Positions 22,731-33,573 of a DNA stretch of 64,000 nucleotides are shown here, piece after piece; position 1 is the stretch's first letter; the number at the start of each line of letters is the position of its first letter. This DNA is from Saussurea involucrata (Eukaryota; Streptophyta; Magnoliopsida; Asterales; Asteraceae), in contig CM066320.1 in assembly GCA_033807775.1 (NCBI GenBank), forward strand, positions 179,958,784 to 180,022,783, given 5' to 3'. The notes under the pieces were generated by a model that did no database searches, had not been told where the DNA came from, and worked only from the letters and a program-made list of their open reading frames with translations. The position numbers and the translations under genes are program-made.

Positions 22731-24560
22731 TGTAACACCCTAAAATCAGGTCTAATTTGAACCTCAAATTATAACAAGTTATGATTAAAATAACCTTCAA
22801 CTTTTATATAAGAAGTGAATTAACCATAAGGAGTATATTTACAAATACAGAATTCTTCAAATAACCTATTAATCTAATTATGTCACTATAATCAGATTAA
22901 CTAAGTTATCTAAGCAATCCATCAAAATCTCCTTCCGTTAATTGACTTCTCCGCTATCCCAAAACGCTCGTCCCACATCCCTTTACTTTCCCGAGCTAGT
23001 ACCTGGTAAGAAAACATTATTTGAAACGATTAGGCTAATGCCTAGTGAGAACATTCGGTTTCAAAATAATACTTTTAAAAAATCAATGTAAACAAGTTAT
23101 ACCAAACCTGATTACCCTTTTTCTTACCACATATATAACCATCTTCTGATGACAGGGTTATACCCAATTCCATGAACATGACTGACACCAAATCAGTCCT
23201 TGTATCACGTTCCAGAGCCACACTACAAATCTTCACAGATTCTAGATTAATGCTCAGAGCCACACTACGAATCTTCCACAGATTCTAGATTAATGCTCAT
23301 ATCTAAGAAATCGCAATATACACATGCCCATTTCTTGGAAAGGAAATAGAGATTACAATATACACATGCCAATCCCTTCTTTTCCTTAGAAATCGGAAAT
23401 TACGTTTATTCCACGATTTCTCACACACATTGGAATAACGATTAATCTTCATCTATTCCACGTGTACATAACCACTAGTGCCTATGGATCCATTACATTT
23501 ACTACACATCTGCCTAGTATCAAACTAGAACAGTCTTTAAGCCTAACAACCTACCATTCAGCTGTAAGTATGTTCAAGCTACTAGGATTGTATCTCAATT
23601 CTTAAATAGCACCCTTCCAGAAGTTAGCAAAACCTAAAGTTACCGAGTACTCAAAAGTGACCGGACAACACAAGTTTCCGGACACCTCATTCTGTCCGGA
23701 TATCAAAACTTTCCGAATACTACTACTTTTCGGGTAACATACAACTTACCGGATAATACACATCTTACCGGGTACTTATCTAATCCGGATGACATCCGGA
23801 AACCAAGGTAATCCGGATACCATCCGGTAACTAATTTCATCCGGAAACTATAAGAAACTAAGACTTACCGGATACTTTGCCTTATCCGGAAACCTTCATA
23901 CAAAGGTTTCCGGATACTTTCATTTTATCCGGAAACTCCGACCTGCAGCTTAGAAATTCGATCCAAAACCATATCTGTTCCATTCAGCTTGTTCTAAACA
24001 TAACCATACAGTCCCAAAACAGTTTATACAAGAGTCTTAACATTTAATTTGACAGAAAACAAGGTTTTAAGCAAAATGAATGAACTCACCTTGAAGAATG
24101 AAAAATCCACTTCACTGCACAATCTGATTCCAAATCAAAACAGCACCTAGATGAAATCAAATTAAGATATGGATACCATCTTGCTACTGAAATCAAACTT
24201 ACAAAATCCTTTGTATACTTACCAAGATTTTAGCTTAATCTCTTCTTTTTCTCTCTTCCTTTCTTCTTCTTTCTCTCTTCTTTCTTTCTATCTTCTCTCT
24301 GCCTTTTTGCCGACTCCAAATAGTTGGATTGAGATAATATCTCAATTCAGTCCTAGCCTATCCATTAAGTAACCCAACTTTCCAAAATAGCCAAATACCC
24401 CCCTCAAGTTTCAACTTTCTAGGATAACATCAAACTTTGGTTACTTAACTTTTAACCCCATTGATTTATATAATTACAAAATAGTACAATATTAAAACCC
24501 AATTACAAATCAACTTCATTCATATTAAAACATAATATAACGAAAATTTGAGATGTTACA
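22731..24560 (-). repeat. Element C 5' LTR (right copy)
   Basis: The LTR is 1830 bp, the same length as the left copy and the same ends (TGTAACACCC to GATGTTACA). The CCGGA cluster is at about 23660-23940. In transcription order this is the promoter copy. Confidence 0.92.
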
Positions 24561-24609
24561 ATAGCCAAACATTACAATCAAATAAGGGACTCGATTACCT
24601 GTATAACAG
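24561..24609. other. Short unexplained remnant between elements C and D
   Basis: About 50 bp follow C's right flank (ATAGC) before recognisable homology to D's LTR. It may be the far part of A's LTR. It contains the small inverted repeat ACCTGT-AT-AACAGGT. The rest of A's LTR and the first about 1.1 kb of D's left LTR are missing here, so a deletion joined them. Confidence 0.4.
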
Positions 24610-25265
24610 GTTACCCTTGACATGTCGGATCCGGTAATTAACTATCCGGAGATTTGATCATGTAATCTTATCCGGATATCATCGGAAAACCATAATTGAT
24701 TCATCCGGAAAACCCATTACCCGGATTCATCCGAAAACTCTTATCCAGATTCGACCGGGAACTTACTTGTTCCCTGATTTACACATATTTTCCATAATTC
24801 TATGGTATCAAAACCTTTAAATGTATGATTATATATATAGAACCATTAAAATCCAAGTAGTCGATTGTGGAAATATGCAAAACACACGATATTACAGAAG
24901 AGATGAACTCACCGTGTTCGAACCCTAAAATCGTAGTGGAATCAGAATCAGTCCAGTAATCCACTTCAATCATTTCTCACCACAACTGATTTAATCCTAT
25001 GAGAAATACGAATTGAACTTATAATTATCAATCCTCACAGGAATCGATCGAAACTACATGAAATCCTTACCGAATAAAACTTTAAAATCGCAACTTCTTT
25101 CGGACCGGAGACCGACTTCAACTTTGTTTCCAAAATTAGACTAAATGCCTAACTTTCTATTTATACTTCTAACCTTTACTTGACCAATTTAACCCAATAC
25201 ATCCACTTTTACATTTATTTCCATAATAACCTTACAATGGTTTCAGTAAAATTCGAGGTGTTACA
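24610..25265 (-). repeat. Element D 3' LTR, 5'-truncated
   Basis: The fragment is homologous to the region 40987-41150 plus 54241-54726 of D's other LTR and ends TTCGAGGTGTTACA. It is followed by a polypurine tract (minus strand AAGTTGGGGAGATT, 25266-25280). Confidence 0.85.
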
Positions 25266-25319
25266 AATCTCCCCAACTTGAAACTGATTTCGTCCTCGAA
25301 ATCAAAATTAGGTAAATAA

Positions 25320-28300
25320 GTGAGGATATCTATTTTTCATATCCTCTTCTGCTTCCTAGGTTACGTTGGAACCTCTATGATGTTTCCGTTGTACTTTGAC
25401 CATAACAACTCCTTTATGACGTAGCTTTTTGGTTGTTCTTTCCAACATTGCTTCAGGTTCTTCCACGCAACGGTTTTTCTCGTCTACTTTTATTTCAGAC
25501 ATTGGTATAACATTCTCTTCTTCAACTAGGCATTTTCGAAGATAACATACATGGAAAGTGTTATGGATCCTTTCCAATTCTGGTGGAAGATCTAACTAGT
25601 AAGCTCGAAGTCCTACTCGTTTGATTATAGTGAAAGGTCCAAGAAAACGAGGACTCCGTTTTCCACACTTCCCAAATCTTATTATACCTTTCCAAGGGGA
25701 TACTTTTAACAGCACCCGCTCCCCAACTTGGAATTCTATAGGTCTCATTTTCTGATCGGCGTAACTCTTTTGTCGATCTTGAGCCACCTTCAAGTGTTTT
25801 CGAATCTCCTTAACCTTATCAGTCGTTTGTTGCAAAATTTCGGGACCATCAAATTGCTTTTCTCCAGCTTCCAACCAACATATCGGAGTCCTACACTTTC
25901 CTCCATATAAAGCTTCAAAAGGTGCTCTCCTGATGCTTGAGTGATAGCTATTGTTATAAGCAAACTCCACTAGAGGTAAATGCGTATCCCAATTGCCTCC
26001 GAAATCAATTACACAAGATCTTAGCATGCCCATCCATCTGTGGATGGTGCGTGGTGCTCAAGTTTACTCTAGTACCCAATTCTTCTTGCAGAGTTTGCCA
26101 GAATCTTGAAGTAAATCGACTGTCCCAGTCAGAGACTATAGACATAGGTATGTCTTGACACCACTTTATCAATGTATAACTTGGCTAGCTTATCTATCGG
26201 TGAAGCTTCTTCATTGGTAAGAAGTGAGCGCTCTTGGTCAAACGATATACTATTAACCAAATGGTATCGTTACCTCTTGACGTATTCGGTAACTTAGTCA
26301 CAAAATCCATAGTAATCTAATCCCACTTCCATTCAGGAATTTCCAAGGATTGTAAACTCCCATAAGGTCGTTGATGTTCGGCCTTTACCAACGAACACGT
26401 TACACATTTCTCTACACATCGTGCCACATCTAACTTCATAGCCGGCCACCAAAAGTGTAACTTTAAATCTCTATACATTTTAGTACTTCCAGGATGCATA
26501 GAATATTTGGACTTGTGAGCGTCTTCAAGATGTAACTCCCGATTTCCCCCAATCTTTGGCACCCATATGCGGTCCTGAAAAAGTTTAACTCCTCGACCAT
26601 CTTCAGTCAGTTGAAGATGTTGCTTAACCATAACTTCACTTTTAAGATTTTCTTCCAATAAGGCTTCCGTTTGTCTCATCTTTATCTTTTCAATCAAACT
26701 TGACATTACATCAATTCTGGCGTTAGTCGCTTTCAAACATCCACTATATTCTTTTCTACTTAAGGCATCAGCTACTACATTTGCTTTACCAGGGTGGTAA
26801 TGAAATTCACAATCATAATCCTTAAGTAGTTCTAACCAACGCCGTTGTCTCATATTTAACTCTTTCTGATCAAAAACATGTTTCAAACTTTTATGATCAG
26901 TAAAAAGAGTACACTTCGTTCCATATAAGTAATGTCGCCATAGCTTCAAAGCAAACACAATTGTTGCCAATTCTAAATCATGTGTAGGATAATTCTTCTC
27001 ATGCTCTTTGAGTTGTCTTGATGCATAAGCAATCACTTTGCCACGTTGCATCAATACACACCCCAAACCCATCTTGGATGCATCACTCTATACTACCAAA
27101 TCTTCTGTTTCTTCTGGTAGTGCAAGAACAGGGACTTCACATAATTTCTTTTGTAAAGTTCTAAAAGCTTCCTCTTGCTTTTCAGTCCATACAAACTTTA
27201 CATTCTTTCGTGTTAGTACTGTCAAGGAAGAGGCAATCTTGGAAAAGTCTTTTATAAATCTTCGGTAATAACCTGCCAAACCCAAGAGACTTTGGATCTC
27301 TGATGAGTTCTTCGGGGTTTCCCAACTCATCATTGCTTCTATTTTTGCCGGATCCACCTTAACTTCTTCAGAAGTGATTACATGACCGAGAAATTGCACC
27401 TCCTTCAACCAAAATTCATATTTTGAGAATTTGGCGTACAATTCCTCTTTTCTTAGAACATCTAAGACTTCACGAATGTGACATTCATGATCGGCTTCAT
27501 TATTTGAATAAACAAGTATGCCATCTATGAACATGATGACTGACTTCTCTAAGAAAGGTCGACACACCCTATTCATTAAATCCATGAACACAAAAGGAGC
27601 ATTTGTCCACCCAAAAGGAATCACGAGGAATTCATAATGTCCATACCGCGTTCTAAACGACGTCTTGGGAACATCTTCATCCCTCACCCTTACTTGATGA
27701 TAGCCCGACCTTAGATCAATCCTTGAAAAACATCCTGCACCTTGAAGTTGATCAAATAAATCGTCAATCATTGGGAGTGGATACTTATTCTTAATGGTCA
27801 CTTTATTCAATTCTCTATAATCAATGCACGTTCTCATCGTGCCATCTTTCTTCTTAACAAATAGTACTGGAGCTCCCCAGGGTGACGAACTTGGCCTGAC
27901 AAAGCCCTTTTCAAGCAATTCTTGAAGTTGAGACATCATCTCCTTCATTTCAGCCGGTGCTAATCGGTACGGTGCACGTGCTATTGGTGCCGCTCCTGGA
28001 ACAAGATCAATCTTGAATTCCACTTGTCGTTCTGGTGGTAAGCCTGGAAGATCATCGGGAAATACATCTGGAAATTCGCATACCACTTTTATATCCTCCA
28101 TCCGCTTATTCTCTACTTTAGCATCCAATACATATGCTAGATATGATGAACACCCTTTTACTAAACACTTACGTGCTTTGGATATTGAAATCAACGGGAC
28201 ATCCCCTTTTCTCTTCTCCCCATAAATGAGTACACCATCATTTTCGGGCATAGGGATCCGAATTAATTTCTTAGCACAACGAATTTCTGCCTTATTGCTC

Positions 28301-28526
28301 ACTAACCAATCCATACCAACAACTATATCAAATCCACCTATTTCCATTAGAATTAAATCAATTGGAAATTCTTTTCCTTCTACCATAAGGGTGCAACCTC
28401 AAGTTTCTCACGGACTAAGACTTGACCCCCATTAGCTATTTCAACCACTAAGGTATCTCCCAAAATAGTGACAGACATAGCTAACTTTTGATAAAAAGAT
28501 TGTGATACAAACGACAAGTTGGCACC
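25320..28526 (-). pseudogene. Element D pol (protease end, RT, RNase H, integrase), broken
   Basis: The minus-strand pieces are 27088-28386 (protease end GMDWL, RT with IDYRELNK and SRIDLRSGYHQ), 26317-27072 (RNase H and integrase zinc finger, GLGCVLMQ, LFTDHKSL, WWPAMKLDVARCVEKCVTC), 25596-26033 (integrase end) and 25356-25577 (tail). The RT active-site box reads MFIDGIL where FIDDIL is usual, so the second catalytic aspartate is lost. In-frame stops lie at 27088-27090 and just below 26317. The integrase core between 26033 and 26316 is frameshifted. A frameshift near 28390 separates the protease. Confidence 0.9.
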
Positions 28527-30110
28527 TGATAACTCTATTTTTAGAGTTATTATTTCCATTTATTTTCCACTTTATTTTGTCAATTTTAGCCATTTCACTT
28601 CTAAAACCCCCCATTCTTGGTAGGATTTACGAAAACGAGCAAAAGGAGTGAACCATGGTCTTTAATAAATTATTTGGGGAAGTTTTGGGTGTTTTCTCGA
28701 TTTTTCATCCGCAGTGACGTATACAGTGCCCACTCCGGTTCCCCACTCTTCGAGCTGATCAAAAAGAAATCAAAAAGAAACTTTTAGTTGGGATCTAATT
28801 TTCTGGAGGAGGAAGGTTCAATGACAGAGAAGCTGAGATTTGGCTGTTACAAGTGTTCCTCAAGGCTTCACATCATGATTGTACCTTTGTACTTGCAAAA
28901 GTTGACTTCTAATGGACCATTGGGTAAAAAGGGCTATACATGGAGGATTGAAGTATTATCCTTTGAGTTGATTTCTGCATCTCCCTGCAGTCCTTGCACC
29001 TTGGAAAACCCTTTTTGTGTAAAGACCAACACCTTCTTCTTAGTATAAAAAGGAGTGTTGGGTCTCATTTATTATAACCATCTATCTTGCAATTTATCTA
29101 GCATTTCCTTAAGTTGTAAGCTTTCATTTACTGCAGTAACTTAGCATTTAATTTCAGTAATTTATTTTCTGTTGTAGTTCGAAATACACAGTGCAGGGAC
29201 GACTTCTCGTTCCCCACTGTGAGCAGTTAATGCAAATCACTTTCAGTTTTATTATGTGCAATTCTTCATTTTTTGTTTTCTTTACTTCGGAAATGTTAGG
29301 CTAAACATCCTTTGGGATGTAGGAAGGAGAAGTACCTGGATTTTATCAAAAATGCTTGAGTAATCTTTATACTTAGAATATTTGTTGTTTTGGTCTTTCA
29401 TTCTCGATATTTACCCAAGGATGCGAACAAGCTGATCACTTGCAAGGATCTAAAGTCTAGTTCTTAACTTAGAAATAAGTAGAGCGCAGTGACACGAGCT
29501 TGAATGATGCTAGGGGATTCGAAAGAATTCTTTTGACACTTACGAAAGTGAGGTCGGCACAGTGAGCTAATCTCTGCCCACTGGAGTAGTAGGCAAGCTA
29601 ATTTGTGTATTAAAAACACTTAGAGTATTTGTCTCTACACATTCCATCGAGGCCTGAAAAGGTCCATTTAGAGATTACCATTGACGAAACAACAAGTACT
29701 AAGAGTATGGGATTTTTATCTAACGGTGTGAGTATTTTGTAACCGGGCTTTTCTAGCGAAAATGTCCACCACGAATACGAGGATCACTCTAAGGACCGAG
29801 TATTTGAGATAAATTTTAGGGAAAATCCAACCTACATTCCTCCTTTTTAGAATTTAGTAAATCGTTTCAAGTAGCTATTTTACCAAACCAAACCAAAGTA
29901 TTATTTTCCTCTCTAGTTGAAACTTGTAAAAGGAGCTCATGAGAACCGTATTGTCTTGATTGTCCAGTCTCTGTGGATTCGATTCTGGTATTTTACCAAC
30001 TATTACTTGCTGTGACGATCATAGTGGACAGTGTACACTTGCACTTCCCACTGTGGACAGTTTGCAACCCACTGCGATTAAAACACACATTTCGCACTTA
30101 CCAAGTTTTT
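28527..30110 (+). repeat. Element E 5' LTR
   Basis: The LTR starts TGATAACTCTATTTTTAGAG and ends ...TTACCAAGTTTTT. If a TG...CA rule is applied, the LTR ends at 30103 and AGTTTT is a spacer before the primer site. A TATA box TATAAAAAGG is at 29044-29053. Short ORFs (28788-29048) are repeated in the 3' LTR and are not genes. Confidence 0.9.
29044..29053 (+). promoter_or_regulatory. TATA box of element E 5' LTR
   Basis: TATAAAAAGG in the middle of the LTR is the expected position for the LTR promoter. The identical copy is at 37117-37126. Confidence 0.6.
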
Positions 30111-30127
30111 GGCGCCGTTGCCGGGGA
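30110..30127 (+). other. Element E primer binding site (tRNA-Asp type)
   Basis: TGGCGCCGTTGCCGGGGA, 18 nt, is complementary to the 3' end of plant tRNA-Asp. This primer is typical of the Athila/Tat lineage. Confidence 0.88.
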
Positions 30128-30205
30128 CTGGCGTGATTTTAAATCTCAAGACATTAGTTTTTGTTCGAGCCCGAGTAACTAATTTTTCTAAGTTGTTCGT
30201 ATTGT

Positions 30206-33085
30206 ATGCCACGGCGACAACTCGAACATTTGGTTCCAATAGATCTCGAAATAGAAAAAACGTTGCGAAAAACACGAAGAAAAAAGAAAACAAATCGACA
30301 ACCTCCTGTGATCCCCACTGTGAACATGGCTGCAGTACCGCCACCTATAGTGGAGACCACAATCACGATTGCCGATAACAAAGATCGAAAAATACGGGAC
30401 TATGCTACTTCCGGAGTTGGTGATTTAAGCTCCGGAATTTTGAGACCCAATATTGTTGCAACGCATTTTGAACTCAAACCAGTGATGTTTCAAATGATCC
30501 AAGCCATGGGTCAATTTGGAGGATCGCCATCTGAGGATCCGCACTCGCACTTAAAATCTTTTTTAGAAATGACCGATTCCTTTCAATTGCAAGGTGTTAG
30601 TGATGAGGCATTAAGACTAAGGCTTTTCCCTTTTTCATTAAGGGACAAAGCAAAATCTTGGCTGAACGCACATGCACCTCACTCGATAACCACTTGGCAA
30701 GAACTTGCCGATAGATTTTTGCAAAAATACTTTCCTCCAACAAGGAATGTTAGATTTCGAAATGATATAATTTTATTTAGGCAAGAGGAAGATGAGGCTG
30801 TTTCGGATGCATGGGAACGATTTAAAGATTTACTTCGAAAGTGCCCACATCATGGCATCCCACATTGCATCCAATTGGAGACCTTTTACAATGGTCTTTC
30901 CAATGCAGCCAAAATCATCTTAGATGCAACAGCCGGTGGAACATTTACGAGTATGACTTACAACGAAGGATATCAAATCTTAGAAAAAGTGTCCAACAAC
31001 AATACCGAATGGTCAAATCCGAGAGCACCCATGTCTAAGACCAACACCATAGATTCCGAAGCACTCAAAACCATGAATGCACAATTAGTGGCCTTGACAA
31101 AAATCGTTTTAAATCAAAATCGAGGCCAAGTCAATTCCGCAACCCATCTCGCTGATAACTGCTCCCTTTGTGGAGAGGAGCATGTTTTCGACTATTGTCC
31201 AGCAAACCCCGAATCTGTTAATGTCATAGGGACCAACCAAAGGAACAACCCTTATTCGCAGACTTATAATCCAGGTTGGAGAAATCATCCGAATTTCTCT
31301 TGGTCCAGTAATCAAGGACTCCAACCCCAAGGACCGAGTCACATCCAGCAAAGACCATACAATCCCCCGGGATTTCAGCAACATCACAGTGGGCAATCCC
31401 CACATCACAGTGGGCAGTCCCCACAACCATACCAACCACGATCCAACCAACCAGCTGAGGCTCAACAATCGATCGAGTCGATTCTCAAAGGTTTTATGAA
31501 TCAAACCCAAGCAGCCATTAGGAATATAGAGACCCAAGTAGGACAGCTAGCCGTTGAAGTTAAGAATAGACCACCAGGAACGTTACCGAGTGATACCGAG
31601 CAAGCTAGAGTGATAGGAAAAGGACCAGAACATGTCAAGTCCATAACTTTAAGGAGTGGAAAGGATCTGAAAAATATCATTTTTGAATCTGATGATTCGC
31701 CTCAAAAACCCACTGTGAGCACCACAATGGGCACTCCTCAAGTCACTGTGATCCCCACAGTGGGGACCGACATCCCTGACCTTCCCACTTTTGGACCTGT
31801 CCCAAAGACTACTGTTCCAAAGCCAATACCACAGCAAACTCAGATTGACCCACGAAACATTCCATTTCCTCAAAGAATGAAGCCTAAAAATGTCGATGTT
31901 CAGTTTAAAAAATTCTTAGACATTTTTAAGCAACTTCACATTAACATACCCTTGGTAGAAGCTCTCGAGCAGATGCCAAGCTATGTTAAATTCTTAAAAG
32001 ATATTTTGAACAAAAAGAGGAAGTTGGGTGAATTTGAAACTGTGGCTTTGACCGAAGAATGTAGTGCCCTCCTAACAAGCAAGATTCCACCTAAGTTGAA
32101 AGACCCGGGTAGTTTCACCATTCCGTGCATTATAGGAGGACAAGAAGTAGGTCAAGCACTTTGTGATTTAGGAGCTAGTGTCAACTTGATGCCGCTGTCC
32201 ATTTTTAACAAGTTAGGTATTGGAGAGGCTAGACCCACAACCGTGACATTACAACTAGCCGACCGGTCCATTGCCTATCCCAAGGGAAAAATAGAAGATG
32301 TTTTGGTCCAAGTGGATAAATTTATCTTCCCCGCCGATTTTCTAGTTCTAGATTATGAGGCCGATAAAGAAATCCCAATCATCTTAGGGCGTCCGTTTCT
32401 TGCAACCGGACGTACTTTGATTGATGTACACAAAGGAGAACTCACGATGCGGGTTAATGACCAAGAGGTAACTTTCAATGTCTTCAAGGCCCTTAAGTAT
32501 ATGGAAACCGAAGACTGTTTTGCTTTAAGTTCGATTAATGGAACCCACCGTCTTGACACAGTGCCTACAGTGAGGAGTGAGAGTGAGCACTCCGAATCTG
32601 AGAGTGATAACACTTTTGAGGATGAGTGTAACGAGATCTTGGCAGCTTTTGAGCAGCTAGATTTCAAAGATAGACATGTCAAACTACCATCCAAAAATCC
32701 CCCTGACTTGAATTTGAAGCCATTGCCTTCCCACTTAAAATATGCCTACCTCAATGAGTTAGAAGAACTTTGTCATCACTCCGACATAAATGCAAAAACC
32801 AACAAGGAGAAGATCAAGTGGTGGCCTGACCAAAAAATCACTCATGGAGAGTTTGGGGAGGGACAAAAAGTGCTACTTTTTAATTCAAGGTTAAGGATGT
32901 TTCCGGAAAATCTAAAATCACGATGGAAAGAGCCTTACACTGTGGTCAAGGTAAGCCCTTTTGGAACTCTGGACTTAATGGCTCCTCAATCCGGAAAAAT
33001 CTTCAAAGTCAATGGGCAAAGGGTGAAGCACTTTCTGAACAAGAGTGCCCACATTCCATCCCACTCTCCATCCCGCTCTGGTTAA
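30206..33085 (+). CDS. Element E gag-protease fused in frame to integrase C-terminus (959 aa)
   Basis: The open frame starts at the first ATG, 78 bp after the primer site. Residues about 40-290 are the Athila gag (IRDYATSGVGDLSSGI, FPFSLRDKAKSWLN, RFLQKYFPPTRN). A CSLCGEEHVFDYC box at about 318-330 is the degenerate zinc knuckle, and a P/Q/N-rich linker follows. Residues about 600-770 are the aspartic protease (ALCDLGASVNLMP, IILGRPFLATGRTLID). At about codon 850 the sequence passes from the first residues of the RT (PLPSHLKYAYL) directly into the end of the integrase (NELEEL, VLLFNSRLRMFPENLKSRW, VNGQRVKHFL). More than a thousand codons that autonomous Athila elements carry are missing, and the frame is kept. 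Confidence 0.9.
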   Translation: MPRRQLEHLVPIDLEIEKTLRKTRRKKKTNRQPPVIPTVNMAAVPPPIVETTITIADNKDRKIRDYATSGVGDLSSGILRPNIVATHFELKPVMFQMIQAMGQFGGSPSEDPHSHLKSFLEMTDSFQLQGVSDEALRLRLFPFSLRDKAKSWLNAHAPHSITTWQELADRFLQKYFPPTRNVRFRNDIILFRQEEDEAVSDAWERFKDLLRKCPHHGIPHCIQLETFYNGLSNAAKIILDATAGGTFTSMTYNEGYQILEKVSNNNTEWSNPRAPMSKTNTIDSEALKTMNAQLVALTKIVLNQNRGQVNSATHLADNCSLCGEEHVFDYCPANPESVNVIGTNQRNNPYSQTYNPGWRNHPNFSWSSNQGLQPQGPSHIQQRPYNPPGFQQHHSGQSPHHSGQSPQPYQPRSNQPAEAQQSIESILKGFMNQTQAAIRNIETQVGQLAVEVKNRPPGTLPSDTEQARVIGKGPEHVKSITLRSGKDLKNIIFESDDSPQKPTVSTTMGTPQVTVIPTVGTDIPDLPTFGPVPKTTVPKPIPQQTQIDPRNIPFPQRMKPKNVDVQFKKFLDIFKQLHINIPLVEALEQMPSYVKFLKDILNKKRKLGEFETVALTEECSALLTSKIPPKLKDPGSFTIPCIIGGQEVGQALCDLGASVNLMPLSIFNKLGIGEARPTTVTLQLADRSIAYPKGKIEDVLVQVDKFIFPADFLVLDYEADKEIPIILGRPFLATGRTLIDVHKGELTMRVNDQEVTFNVFKALKYMETEDCFALSSINGTHRLDTVPTVRSESEHSESESDNTFEDECNEILAAFEQLDFKDRHVKLPSKNPPDLNLKPLPSHLKYAYLNELEELCHHSDINAKTNKEKIKWWPDQKITHGEFGEGQKVLLFNSRLRMFPENLKSRWKEPYTVVKVSPFGTLDLMAPQSGKIFKVNGQRVKHFLNKSAHIPSHSPSRSG

Positions 33086-33573
33086 GCAATGTCACAACCG
33101 TTTGTAAATATTTTATTTCACTTATTTGCTGTCTTTTTATTATTTTTGGTCTTTTTAATTCTGCATGGTAGTTTGTTTTAATGTGTGTAGAAGAACGTGC
33201 CACTTTCTGAAGAAAAATCAAGGAAAGTACTTTGCAGTGGGGAAGGCTCAGGTCACTGCACTCCCCACTCCCCATCTGACGAATGAAAGGACCATTTTTG
33301 GGGCCCAATGCTGACAAGCTTTCACCTTTTGCTGCCATCAAGTCTACTTTTAGGCCATGTTGTCATAGTTCATCATTTCCCAAGCAAAGCTATCATTGTC
33401 CTTCCTCTCCCTCTCTCCTAAAACCGGCGGTTTCCCCCCATTTTTGACAAGAAAACATTTCCAAAAACCACCTTAACCTCTTTTGCTACCAAAATTTACC
33501 CAGCAAACTTTTTCTTCTTCATTTCTCTCTCTACTAAAAAACCCACCAGCAAAACCCTTCCAGAACCCTAAAA
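33086..33573 (+). other. Element E spacer between the two ORFs
   Basis: About 490 bp of non-coding sequence. It has a pyrimidine-rich stretch at 33500-33545 followed by CACCAG, which could serve as a 3' splice site for ORF2. Copies of the GCAGTGGGG/CCCCACTCC motif occur at 33234-33275. No ORF was seen. Confidence 0.4.

Larger units (their letters stand above)
15904..24560 (-). mobile_element. Element C: nearly complete Ty3/gypsy retrotransposon (Tekay/Del-like), minus strand
   Basis: The 8657-bp element has two 1830-bp LTRs (15904-17733 and 22731-24560), a Met primer site, a single long gag-pol frame and a polypurine tract beside the left LTR. The flanks are ATAAC (15899-15903) and ATAGC (24561-24565), a target duplication with one mismatch. 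The LTRs are clearly homologous throughout, with scattered differences. Domain order PR-RT-RH-IN with a C-terminal chromodomain-like tail is as in element B. Confidence 0.92.

Noticed and set aside
28788..29048. 86-residue frame that recurs at 36861-37121
   Set aside because: It lies in both LTRs of element E and overlaps the TATA box region. It is a chance frame in duplicated DNA.
30078..30381. Several frames on both strands around the start of E gag
   Set aside because: They are shadows of the gag frame or cross the primer site. Only the frame from 30206 carries gag motifs.
31382..31425. Simple tandem duplication as full explanation of the E motif
   Set aside because: This pair is a local tandem copy (HHSGQSP twice), but most other sites lie hundreds of bases apart in unrelated surroundings and in other frames.
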